Shown in pieces: positions 44,555 to 53,334 of a stretch of DNA of 64,000 nt. Each line of letters opens with the position of its first letter. Position 1 is the first letter of the stretch. Position numbers and translations under genes: made by a program. This stretch comes from Clostridiales bacterium Firm_16 (GTDB taxonomy: Bacteria > Bacillota > Clostridia > Saccharofermentanales > Saccharofermentanaceae), in assembly GCA_001604185.1 (NCBI GenBank), contig LVAV01000066.1, positions 1 through 64,000 on the forward strand, written 5' to 3'. Below the pieces are notes generated by a model, which worked only from the letters and a program-made list of their open reading frames with translations, was not told where the DNA came from and made no database searches.

Positions 44555-44583
44555 ATAATAATCCCGAAAAAAACACTTGTCAA
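44555..44583 (-). promoter_or_regulatory. strong sigma-A promoter of the T-box transcript
   Basis: Minus strand: TTGACA (44578-44583), 17 bp, TATTAT (44555-44560). Confidence 0.85.
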
Positions 44584-44613
44584 CACTTTTTTTCGTGTTG
44601 CCATAATTTTTTC

Positions 44614-44641
44614 TTTACGCACGGCACTGATGGTGTATAAT
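44614..44641 (+). promoter_or_regulatory. sigma-A promoter of the lipoprotein-GH36-comB operon
   Basis: TTTACG (44614-44619), 16 bp, TATAAT (44636-44641), divergent from the T-box promoter. Confidence 0.6.
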
Positions 44642-44700
44642 CAATGCTAGGGTAAATGTAAGAATAGGTGTGCCTATTTTGAGGTAACATGGGAGGACAT

Positions 44701-45195
44701 ATGAGAACTCTGAAGAAAATTGTAACCACATTGCTAGTGATTGCCACGGTTTTCTGTCTGTTCGGATGTTCCGGAACGGGTCTTTTCGGCAAGGAGACCA
44801 AGTCTAACGAGGAATATAAGAAGGAAGCAACGGATATCAGCATGCGTCTGGCCAAGCGGATCATTTCCGGTGACTACGAGACGATTTCATACTATATCCA
44901 TAAGGACGATGCGACGGATGACGTCAAGAATGCGATCAAGGGAATGTCCGCGGGACTCATCGATGACGCACTTCTCGTGATCGAGGAAGTCGACATGAAT
45001 ACCGTAGTCCACTCCGCCAATGTTACTTTCCGCGCATCTGTGAATTTCAAGAAATCATCGTACTCCATGAGTTTCGTCATGAAGCTCGTCAACGAAGACG
45101 GACACTGGTACATCAATAACATAGAGCCCGTAGTGGCCGACATCCGTACATTGAGTCGGACATACGAGGATCGAAAGAAGAAGGACAATGAGTAG
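44701..45195 (+). CDS. hypothetical lipoprotein, 164 aa
   Basis: The ATG at 44701 follows GGGAGG and opens a clean signal peptide (MRTLKKIVTTLLVIATVF) with lipobox LFGC (Cys22); an in-frame ATG at 44689 is the alternative. The mature part is a small alpha+beta domain of about 120 residues (EATDISMRLAKRIISGDYET, then GHWYINNIEP) that resembles NTF2-like or DUF-type lipoproteins, where W-Y-I-x-x is typical. The GH36 gene starts inside its last codons (8-bp overlap), so they are coupled. Confidence 0.75.
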   Translation: MRTLKKIVTTLLVIATVFCLFGCSGTGLFGKETKSNEEYKKEATDISMRLAKRIISGDYETISYYIHKDDATDDVKNAIKGMSAGLIDDALLVIEEVDMNTVVHSANVTFRASVNFKKSSYSMSFVMKLVNEDGHWYINNIEPVVADIRTLSRTYEDRKKKDNE

Positions 45196-47488
45196 ATCAA
45201 TTACTTACGATGAGAAGCGGGGCATCCTGCGACTCGACACCAGAAACACAACTTATGCAATCGGAATCACAGATGGCCTATACTTAGGCCATTTGTTTTA
45301 TGGCCCGCATCTTCCGGAAGAGGACTTCTCCGTAAGATCGGCCTTCCAGCGCCCCCTTTCCGCTCTTGAGAACAAGAAGGAGATGTGCATCTTCATGGAC
45401 AGCTTCAACTTCGAGTATCCGGGCTGGGGCGTCGGCGATTCCCGGGAGGGCGCTATCCGCGTCCGGGACAGCAAGGGCATCACCCGGACAAACCTGCTTT
45501 ACCAAGGTCACCGTATTTCTTCGGCAAAAACTCTGATACCGGGTCTGCCTTCTACCTTTGGCGGGGAGGGCGACGTTGAGACGCTTGAAGTAGACCTGCA
45601 GGACCCCGACACCGGCCTGTTCGTAACACTGTTCTACAGTGTTTTTGCCGAATGCGACGTTATCGCAAGACGCGTTGAGATCAGAAATACCGGCAAGGAA
45701 AAACTGGTTATCGAGCGGGCACTGTCCATGTCTATGGATATGCCGGGAAGAGACCGGGAGGGAAGATCCTTCCAGCTCATGACCTTCTACGGCATCTGGG
45801 CAAGAGAATTCACCAAGGATATCCGCCCGCTGGGTTTCGGCAAGACCGGCGTCAGCTCTATCGTGGGTAAGACCAATAACCGCAACCAGCCCTTCCTGGG
45901 GCTTCTCTCCGAGGGTGCGACCCAGTATTCCGGCGAGGTCTACGGCATGAATTTCCTGTACTCCGGTAACTTCGCATCCACCGTGGAGAAGATCTTCAGC
46001 GGGGACCTGAGGGTCTCCATGGGTATCCACCCCGAGGGCTTCTCCTGGACACTGGAACCGGGAGAAGTGTTCTACACACCGGAAGCGGTCATGACCTATT
46101 CCGATGAGGGCATCAGCGGAATGACCCACCATTTCCACGACATGTTCCGCAAGCATCTGATCCGCGGAAAATATAAGGACAGTAAGCGTCCGATCCTTAT
46201 CAACAACTGGGAAGCGACCTACTTCGATTTCGATACGAAGAAACTTCTGGACATCGCGAAGACCGCCCACGACTGCGGCATCGAGATGCTGGTCATGGAC
46301 GACGGCTGGTTCGGTCGCCGCAATGACCCGGATTCCAGTCTCGGAGACTGGTTCGTCAACGAGGAGAAACTTCCGGGCGGACTGAAATATCTCAGCGACG
46401 AGCTGGAGAAGATGGGCATGAAGTTCGGCATCTGGTTCGAGCCGGAGATGGTCTCCCCGGATTCCGATCTGTACCGCGCTCACCCCGACTGGGCCATCAC
46501 CGTTCCCGGAAGAGAAGCGGCCCTGTCCCGTAACCAGCTGGTCCTGGACGTATCCCGCGCCGATGTCCGGGATTATATCATCGAATCCATCACCAAGGTC
46601 CTCAGCAGCGCGAAGATTGCCTACGTAAAGTGGGACATGAACCGCCACCTGTCTGACCTCTTCAGCGCGGAACTGCCGCCGGAGAGACAGGGCGAGCTGA
46701 TGCACCGTTATGTGCTGGGTGTATACGACCTGCAGGAAAGACTCCTGAAAGCCTTCCCGGATCTGCTCCTGGAGAACTGCAGCAGCGGCGGCGCCCGTTT
46801 CGACCCGGGCATGCTCTACTACAGTCCCCAGATCTGGACGTCCGACGATACCGACGCGTACGAGCGCATCCGCATCCAGGAAGGCGCCGCGACACTGTAC
46901 CCGCTTTCCTGCCTGGGCGCCCACGTCTCCATCTGTCCGAATCACGTCACCGGACGCGTCGTGCCTTTCGAGACGAGAGGTCACGTGGCTCTGGCCGGCA
47001 CCTTCGGCTACGAGTTGGATATTACGGTGCTTTCTGACGAGGAAAAAGAACTGATCAAGAAGCAGGTGAAGCTTTTCCATAGGTTCAATGACCTCATTCG
47101 TAATGGTGATTACTATCGCATGCATTCGTATCAGGACAACCGGCTCTTCGACTGCTATGGTGTCGCATCCAAGGACAAGTCCGAGATGCTGCTGACCATG
47201 CTGCATGTCATGAACCAGCCCTGCTGCCCGTCCCGCTGGATCCACATCCACGGCCTGGCGCCGGATAAACTTTATAGAATTACGGAAGTGAAGGATGAGC
47301 CGGAAGACTCGAATCATGCGTCTTTGGATGGCTCCGAAGCCGCCAAGGCTTCCGCACAGGAAATCCTGGCCCACGGCAGCACGCTTTCGAATATGGGTAT
47401 CAATCTCCCGTGCCGTACCGGCGACTTCATGTCGGTTCTGTACCACATCGTGGAAGTGAAGGATGCCGGTGAGAGTGTAGAAGGATGA
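45188..47488 (+). CDS. GH36 alpha-galactosidase, 766 aa
   Basis: Hydrolyses alpha-1,6-galactosides such as raffinose, stachyose or galactomannan side chains. An N-terminal beta-supersandwich (about 1-320) precedes the TIM barrel. Motifs: DDGWFGRRNDP, WFEPEMVSPDS, nucleophile Asp in YVKWDMNRH, CSSGGARFD, acid/base Asp in WTSDDTDAYERI. Length and motifs fit the tetrameric AgaA/Aga36 type. No signal peptide, so cytosolic. Both neighbours overlap it (8 bp and 4 bp). The usual galactoside transporter is not adjacent. Confidence 0.95.
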   Translation: MSRSITYDEKRGILRLDTRNTTYAIGITDGLYLGHLFYGPHLPEEDFSVRSAFQRPLSALENKKEMCIFMDSFNFEYPGWGVGDSREGAIRVRDSKGITRTNLLYQGHRISSAKTLIPGLPSTFGGEGDVETLEVDLQDPDTGLFVTLFYSVFAECDVIARRVEIRNTGKEKLVIERALSMSMDMPGRDREGRSFQLMTFYGIWAREFTKDIRPLGFGKTGVSSIVGKTNNRNQPFLGLLSEGATQYSGEVYGMNFLYSGNFASTVEKIFSGDLRVSMGIHPEGFSWTLEPGEVFYTPEAVMTYSDEGISGMTHHFHDMFRKHLIRGKYKDSKRPILINNWEATYFDFDTKKLLDIAKTAHDCGIEMLVMDDGWFGRRNDPDSSLGDWFVNEEKLPGGLKYLSDELEKMGMKFGIWFEPEMVSPDSDLYRAHPDWAITVPGREAALSRNQLVLDVSRADVRDYIIESITKVLSSAKIAYVKWDMNRHLSDLFSAELPPERQGELMHRYVLGVYDLQERLLKAFPDLLLENCSSGGARFDPGMLYYSPQIWTSDDTDAYERIRIQEGAATLYPLSCLGAHVSICPNHVTGRVVPFETRGHVALAGTFGYELDITVLSDEEKELIKKQVKLFHRFNDLIRNGDYYRMHSYQDNRLFDCYGVASKDKSEMLLTMLHVMNQPCCPSRWIHIHGLAPDKLYRITEVKDEPEDSNHASLDGSEAAKASAQEILAHGSTLSNMGINLPCRTGDFMSVLYHIVEVKDAGESVEG

Positions 47489-48261
47489 GCATGGATCCGG
47501 ACAAGATTCAGATCCTGCACCTGCTGGAGGGCGCCAGAAAAGCCGAGGGCCTGACGGTCATTATCGACGTATTCCGTGCCTTCTCCGTAGAATGCTATCT
47601 CTATTCTCTGGGCGCAGAACTGGTGCGTCCCGTGGGTACCATCGAGGAGGCAAGAGAACTTCACGAGAAGATCCCCGGATCCATCCTGGTAGGCGAACGC
47701 CAGGGCATCCGTTGCGAAGGTTTCGATTACGGAAATTCTCCTTCGTCACTTCAGGAAGAGAAGGTGAGAGGCCGCGTGGCGATCCACACCACCAGCGCCG
47801 GCACTCAGGGTATCGTCAAAGCAATGGGCGCCTCCGAGATCCTGACAGGAAGTCTCGTCAACGCCCGCTCGATTGCAAAATATATCCTCTCCCGAAACCC
47901 GGAGAAAGTATCTCTGGTGGCCATGGGCCTGAGCGCCGAACGCAATGCCGCCGAAGACGAACTCTGCGCCGAGTATATCCGTGCGTTGCTTCTGAACGAC
48001 GACTTCTTCCGCTCCGTACAGAATCTTTCCGCACCGTCCGGCACCACATACGGTCCCACAGCGGAGCAAGTCCTTCCCGGTTTCGAGATCCGCCGCCACG
48101 ACCTGCGAAACCAGGACGGCAGACGCTTCTTCCGACCCGAACTCCAGGAAGACTTCCCCGAACAGGACTACTGGATGTGCATCGACTACGACCACTTCCC
48201 CTTCATCCTACGCGTCGGCCAGGACGACTTGGGATATTACAGCCACAGAATCAACGTTTAA
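47485..48261 (+). CDS. comB: 2-phosphosulfolactate phosphatase-like protein (ComB family), 258 aa
   Basis: ComB removes phosphate from 2-phosphosulfolactate in coenzyme M synthesis, but the family is widespread in bacteria that make no coenzyme M. Seen here: IIDVFRAFSVECYLYSLGA near the start, GERQG and DYGNSPSSL around 70-90, HTTSAGTQGIVKAMGA near 110, AEDELCAEYIRALL near 155. Start overlaps the GH36 stop (ATGA). The C-terminal end overlaps the convergent lipoprotein gene by 11 bp. The symbol reflects family membership only; the physiological substrate in this organism is unknown. Confidence 0.82.
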   Translation: MSMDPDKIQILHLLEGARKAEGLTVIIDVFRAFSVECYLYSLGAELVRPVGTIEEARELHEKIPGSILVGERQGIRCEGFDYGNSPSSLQEEKVRGRVAIHTTSAGTQGIVKAMGASEILTGSLVNARSIAKYILSRNPEKVSLVAMGLSAERNAAEDELCAEYIRALLLNDDFFRSVQNLSAPSGTTYGPTAEQVLPGFEIRRHDLRNQDGRRFFRPELQEDFPEQDYWMCIDYDHFPFILRVGQDDLGYYSHRINV

Positions 48262-50749
48262 GGTACTCGTTGATCCGCTTCTGAAGACGCGGGATCAACT
48301 CATCGGCAGTCTCCTTGCCCTGCATATACGCTTCCACTTCTTCGTAGATGATCTTATACAGTTTCTGGTCGGGGATCACGATGTTATCGAGATCCAGGAT
48401 GTAGGACCGGTACGCTTCGATCTCCTGAGATGTGAGGGGAAGAACATCATCAAGCACAAATAAGTCAGAGTAATCGGACTTCTTTGCCCAGTAATCCTCG
48501 TGCGACGAAGGATCTGCGTGGGCGTCCAGCATATACGAAATGTTATCCAGACTGAAGTTCGAGCTTTTTTGCATAATAAATCGGAGGAAAGCCCAGGCGC
48601 CGTCTTTCTGTTCCTGTGAGGCGTTGGCGGCCATATAGAACAGACGCGAGGCATGGATCAGATTACTGCTGCCGTCAGCAGAGGGGAAGGAGAGTTTCTC
48701 ACCCTTGCCCATATACATGTAGCTCCCGTAGCCGGTAGTATCCTTGTAGGGATATTTCACCGCAATCGGATCATCCGAGGTCAGAAGCGCGGTGGCGCGT
48801 TGCGACTTCGCGCTGGTGGTGGTTGAAGTGACGTACGTGCGGTGATAGGAGATCAGATAATCCTTGGCGATCTCCAGCATGGCGCGGAACTGCGGATCGT
48901 CCAGATCCACGGTGCCGTCCTCCTTCGTGAAGTAAGACATGTCCTGGCTCAGTGCGTAGAAGAGGAAATCCTCGGCACCAATCTCGGTATTCAGCGAATC
49001 GAATTGATTCTTCTTCAGATAGTCGCGCCATCCTACATAGGTTTCTTCCCCTGCGATGGCCCGGACGAGCTCGCCTGACTGGAACTGGAAGGCATTCTCA
49101 TAGAAACCGAGTTCAGAAATGGCGAAAGGAAGGCCGTACATATGACCGTTCTTCCGGCAGGAGTCCATTACTCCCTTCAGGAAAAGCTCTTGCCACTTGG
49201 GATCTTCCTGGTTCCATAGGGGCAGGAGGTCCTCGAAGTATTCATCGTGGGCAAAGATATCGTCATTCTGTTTCCGGCTGCTCTGGTGCCAGATGACTGA
49301 AATGACGCGGTTTACATCCGGGTTTTCTTCCAGGTACAACACCGGACCCTTGCCGGATTTCAGGTTTTCTTCCCGAAGTTTTTCGAAAGCCTCGTCATAC
49401 GCCCGACTGTCCACGACACCTTCTGTTCGGTACGATCCGGCGTCTACATTCAGTGTCTCATAGTAAGGCTCGATGTAGTAATCCTGATTCTCCTTATTAA
49501 ATTCGGATATGAGCTCTGCGAACTCCCTGTCCCGGTGATCGGCATAGTCGATGGGGATCACTGTCCGACCCTCGCGAGGATCTTCTCCGGGGGTGAAAAG
49601 CGTGACAGAAGAGACGATGGAGAAGTAGGCGTAAGAGTTATAGAACAGAACCTTCTGTCCGTCGGGAGAAATGGAGAACTTATATTTCTCGTCGTAGTCT
49701 CCGAGTTTGAAATCCGAGTTGCTCCACAGCATCGTGCACGACCATTTCCCGGTTTTTCTGTCCATCTTCCAGATCCCGTTATCATCGATGAGATACTGAT
49801 CATCACCGTTGACCAGGGTAGACCGGACGTGCGCAGGTGAGTCCAGGTAACTGACGTCGGTAATATCACCTTTGGCTCCCAGCGGGGCCATCACGACGTT
49901 ACAGGAGTTCTCCCGGTTCATCAGTTCTGAGGAAAGCAAGGAGAGCTGATCATCCATATACCAGCATCCCAGGAAATTATCATCCAGAATGACGGAGTTC
50001 TTAAACTTGCCATCCGTGGAAAAGACCGCCAGAGCCGAGACAGAGGTCATGAGCGAGGAATTTCCGTACCAGATACTGAAGAAGATCTCATCATCCGTCA
50101 TACCGAGACAATCTGCTTGCAAACAATCTCCGCCGACCTGCCGGACGGGATATTCCACCTCGAAAGACAGCTTTCCGGTTTCCTTATCCAGCTTGAACTG
50201 CTTGATCACATTCTCGTCATGGGACAGCAGATACAGATCATCACCCCGGACGAACATGTTCGTGATTCTAAAAATGTAATCGTATACTTCGGTAAACTCG
50301 TTAAGAAACCCCAGATGATAGGTCCGGATGTAATTTCCGTCATAGTCGGTATGCAGAAGATCTCCTCCGAGGTAAAACCAGAGTCCATCTTCTGCGCAAC
50401 AGGCGACGTTCGGGATCGTTCTTCCCAGAGTCGGGTCTAAGGAGAGAAGGTTCAGTTTGTCTTTTTTCATGTAAGTCGATTCCGACTGCAGAGAGAGAGC
50501 CGGGCCGCTGTACGCGGATAATTTGCTCATGGATTTCTGTCCGGAAGGATCTGTGTCCGAGACAGAAGACTCGATAGTATCCGATGTGGCGCCCAGATCG
50601 ACGCGTTCGTCTTCGGTCTCGGAAGGAATTGAGCCCACCGACGAATCCGAGGCCGGGGTGGTGCTTCCTGTCTTATGACAGCTGCAAAGCATAGAGGGGG
50701 TCAGCATACTGCTGATCAGGAGAAGTGCCAGAATACGTTGTCTTTTCAT
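48251..50749 (-). CDS. propeller-like/solute-binding fusion lipoprotein, third of three paralogues, 832 aa
   Basis: Signal peptide with lipobox MLCSC (Cys about 23-25). After a linker with ETEDERVDLGA, residues about 85-390 look like beta-propeller blades (DGLWFYLGGDLLHTDYDGNY; DGQKVLFYNSYAYFSIVSSV). The second half (about 400-832) resembles family-1/8 extracellular solute-binding proteins: ELISEFNKENQDYYIEP at its start, YFEDLLPLWNQEDPKWQELF, MYGLPFAISELGFYENAF, DGAWAFLRFIMQ. No ABC permease is encoded nearby. Convergent with comB. Together with two tandem paralogues upstream it probably binds a glycan or peptide on the surface; the combination is unusual. Confidence 0.8.
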   Translation of the reverse strand: MKRQRILALLLISSMLTPSMLCSCHKTGSTTPASDSSVGSIPSETEDERVDLGATSDTIESSVSDTDPSGQKSMSKLSAYSGPALSLQSESTYMKKDKLNLLSLDPTLGRTIPNVACCAEDGLWFYLGGDLLHTDYDGNYIRTYHLGFLNEFTEVYDYIFRITNMFVRGDDLYLLSHDENVIKQFKLDKETGKLSFEVEYPVRQVGGDCLQADCLGMTDDEIFFSIWYGNSSLMTSVSALAVFSTDGKFKNSVILDDNFLGCWYMDDQLSLLSSELMNRENSCNVVMAPLGAKGDITDVSYLDSPAHVRSTLVNGDDQYLIDDNGIWKMDRKTGKWSCTMLWSNSDFKLGDYDEKYKFSISPDGQKVLFYNSYAYFSIVSSVTLFTPGEDPREGRTVIPIDYADHRDREFAELISEFNKENQDYYIEPYYETLNVDAGSYRTEGVVDSRAYDEAFEKLREENLKSGKGPVLYLEENPDVNRVISVIWHQSSRKQNDDIFAHDEYFEDLLPLWNQEDPKWQELFLKGVMDSCRKNGHMYGLPFAISELGFYENAFQFQSGELVRAIAGEETYVGWRDYLKKNQFDSLNTEIGAEDFLFYALSQDMSYFTKEDGTVDLDDPQFRAMLEIAKDYLISYHRTYVTSTTTSAKSQRATALLTSDDPIAVKYPYKDTTGYGSYMYMGKGEKLSFPSADGSSNLIHASRLFYMAANASQEQKDGAWAFLRFIMQKSSNFSLDNISYMLDAHADPSSHEDYWAKKSDYSDLFVLDDVLPLTSQEIEAYRSYILDLDNIVIPDQKLYKIIYEEVEAYMQGKETADELIPRLQKRINEYLKR

Positions 50750-50795
50750 GGTCGTAAGTCCTTTCTTTTTATCTTCCGACCCGGCGGCGCGGGTA

Positions 50796-53168
50796 TTAGT
50801 TTTCCTTCAGGTATTCATTGATCCGGGTCTGTAGTTTCGGAATAACCTGGTCAATGGTCTCATTTCCTTCCATATAATCTTTCGTCGCTTCGCAGACGAT
50901 CCTGTACAGGTTCGGATCCGGGGTGTAGATGTGGCTGATGCTGCGGAGAGATTCCTCGAAAGCCGTGCGTTCTTCGGATGTTATGGGCACCACACGGTCC
51001 AGTTGGAACATCGGATCGTACCCGGTCTTCTCCGCCCAGTACTCCGCATGCTCAGTGGGATGTTCGAAGGCGTCCAGCTCCTCCTGAATATACGACAAGC
51101 TGAAGTTCGAGTTCTTTTCAAGCACGAAACGGATGAATTCCCAGGCGCCCTGCTGCTTGGTTTTACTTGCGTAGGCGGAGATGAGGAATTTCGAAGAGCA
51201 ATACACCATCTGACTTTCTCCGTCAGAAGACGGGTGATCGATCATGCGGGCGTCCAGACTGTAGGCATTTCCGCTTCCGTCCTTGTACTGCACGGGCAGC
51301 GTCCCCAGACTGTTTTCCATGCTGTCAACGGCCCATGTCGGCAAAGAGCGGACGGGTGCATTTGCGGCATCGGAGCGCAGGTAGGTCTGTGCAAGTTCGA
51401 GGAGTGCGCGGAACTGCGGATCCTCCAGATCGATGAGCCCGTCGGCCTTTCTGTAGTGAGGGAGATTGTTGCACAATTCATAGTAGATGGCATCCTCGGA
51501 GGAGATCGTCGACGTCATGAAGGTGTAATCGTGGCTCTTGAGGTAGCTGAGCCAGTCCGAATAAGAAGACTTGCCCTTCACCTCATCGTAGATCTGGCCG
51601 AGAGGCACTTCCGGCGTTCTTTCTTGATAGCCGTGCACCGCGAGCTGGTAGGGGATGGAATACATTTGTCCTTTTGCTTCCGCATCCTGAAACGGCCCCT
51701 GCAGGAAAAGCTCTTGCCACTTGGGATCTTCTTTCTTCCAGTAGGGCAGGAGATCCAGGAAAAACTCTTTCTGGTCATAGAAATCGTTTACTGTACCCTG
51801 GGGTTCGGAGGGATCATCTCCTGTCAGGAAAAGTACCGGACCGTCCTTTTCCTGCAGGATCTTACGGGTAATATCTGCCAAGGCTTCTCTGTATTTATCC
51901 TCAAGTAAAGTATCTCCGTCCACGAACATCACGCCTGTCAGGTTGATAGTATGGAAATCCAGACTGATGTAGTAGTCTTTGTTTTCTGCGTTGAAAGCTT
52001 CCACAAGCTTCATTAATTTCTCATCGTCTTTCTGCGCGCCGGATAACTGGACCACAGTACGGTCATCACGGGTATCCTCTGCGGCAACCAAGAGTGAGAA
52101 AGCAGAAGATCCCTGGGTATTGTAAAGCAGAGCTTTCTGCCCGTCAGGGGAAACCTCACATTGGGCACTGTCGTTGAAATAGGACCATTTCACATCTGTC
52201 TCGTTCCACAGGATAATGTTGGTCCATTCCTTGGTTTTCGCATCCGTCTTCCAGACTCCTTCTTTGTTGACGATATACTGATCGGCGCCTATGATCTCGG
52301 TATAACTGATTTCCTGGGAAGTCTGCAGTTTATAGTCTCTGCTTAGTTTACCATCGGCACCCGGTGATACCAGAACCGGCTCACCTTTCTCAGAAATAAC
52401 GGTATAGAACTGATCGCCGAGATACCAGCCTCCGAGCACATCCGGAGGTGTGGAGTACGCATCGGTAAGTGTGCCGCGGGATTTGTAGGAACATACGGTT
52501 AACGACTCGTATGCGCTGAGACCGGAAAATGCGTAAAAGGCAATGTGGACCATATCGTCTGTTACGCCGAGTATTCTGGAAGTAACATGTTCGGCGGTGA
52601 TCTTGGGGGGGTTATATTCTGCTACGAAGAGCACACTGCCCGTTTCCTTATTCAGCTTATATTTCCGGATGCCCCCCTCATAGGCAGAGTAGCAGAACAG
52701 ATCACCATTCTGCCAGCACATGTACCCAATGTAGAAGGCATCTTCATCTATGATAAACTCGGTGCTGTCAAGAGTATATGTCCGGAGGAGGTTTCCTTCG
52801 TAGTCGAATCGCAGGATCTGGGCGGTAGTCTGGAAATACAGCCAGGCAGAGTCATTTGAACAACAGCAGACATCAGGAATCGTCGTCGTTAGTCCGGGTG
52901 TGGCTTTGCCTATATCCAGAGAGATCTCCTTGTGAAAAACAACGTCAGTCTGTTTATCGGTGTCCGGTCCTGCGAGGAGCTGCAGGTTAGGGTTGTCAGC
53001 CTCATCTGTGCCGTCGGCATCTGCTCCTGAATTCTCGTCTGTGATCGTGGTAGCGCCCAGATCAACACGGTCATCTTCTTCGGCTTTCTTCTTGTTGCAG
53101 CCTCCCAGCATCGTTGGGACCAGGATGCTGCAGGCAAGGAGCAGCGCCATGGTGCGTTTCTTCTTCAT
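50796..53168 (-). CDS. propeller-like/solute-binding fusion lipoprotein, second paralogue, 790 aa
   Basis: Ribosome site AAAGGAT before the ATG; lipobox MLGGC. Linker motif EEDDRVDLGATT matches the sisters. N-terminal blades about 80-360 (SAWLYFQTTAQILRFDYEGN; DGQKALLYNTQGSSAFSLLV), solute-binding-like half from about 375 (KLMKLVEAFNAENKDYYISL; FFLDLLPYWKKEDPKWQELF; MYSIPYQLAVHGYQER; GAWEFIRFVLEKNSNFSLSY). Ends with TRINEYLKEN like the first sister's RINEYLKR. Forty-six bp separate it from the next gene downstream, containing an ACCCG/CGGGT hairpin, so the three are probably one transcript. Confidence 0.8.
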   Translation of the reverse strand: MKKKRTMALLLACSILVPTMLGGCNKKKAEEDDRVDLGATTITDENSGADADGTDEADNPNLQLLAGPDTDKQTDVVFHKEISLDIGKATPGLTTTIPDVCCCSNDSAWLYFQTTAQILRFDYEGNLLRTYTLDSTEFIIDEDAFYIGYMCWQNGDLFCYSAYEGGIRKYKLNKETGSVLFVAEYNPPKITAEHVTSRILGVTDDMVHIAFYAFSGLSAYESLTVCSYKSRGTLTDAYSTPPDVLGGWYLGDQFYTVISEKGEPVLVSPGADGKLSRDYKLQTSQEISYTEIIGADQYIVNKEGVWKTDAKTKEWTNIILWNETDVKWSYFNDSAQCEVSPDGQKALLYNTQGSSAFSLLVAAEDTRDDRTVVQLSGAQKDDEKLMKLVEAFNAENKDYYISLDFHTINLTGVMFVDGDTLLEDKYREALADITRKILQEKDGPVLFLTGDDPSEPQGTVNDFYDQKEFFLDLLPYWKKEDPKWQELFLQGPFQDAEAKGQMYSIPYQLAVHGYQERTPEVPLGQIYDEVKGKSSYSDWLSYLKSHDYTFMTSTISSEDAIYYELCNNLPHYRKADGLIDLEDPQFRALLELAQTYLRSDAANAPVRSLPTWAVDSMENSLGTLPVQYKDGSGNAYSLDARMIDHPSSDGESQMVYCSSKFLISAYASKTKQQGAWEFIRFVLEKNSNFSLSYIQEELDAFEHPTEHAEYWAEKTGYDPMFQLDRVVPITSEERTAFEESLRSISHIYTPDPNLYRIVCEATKDYMEGNETIDQVIPKLQTRINEYLKEN

Positions 53169-53334
53169 AATTTACGATCCTTTCTCTTCCTTCTTCTATT
53201 TCTGTTCCGGTGTGGGGCCGGAGATTCTTATCTGTTTGCTCGGGCCGGGTGTGCGGGGCCCGGCGGGGTTCTGCGTCCGATGGCGGTGTGGAATCCGGCG
53301 TCCGACGGGGGGCTGCGTCCGCCAACCGCGGGTG

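Noticed and set aside
45284..47446. 720-codon frame opposite the GH36 gene
   Set aside because: Mirror of codon bias in GH36; sequence shows no domain.
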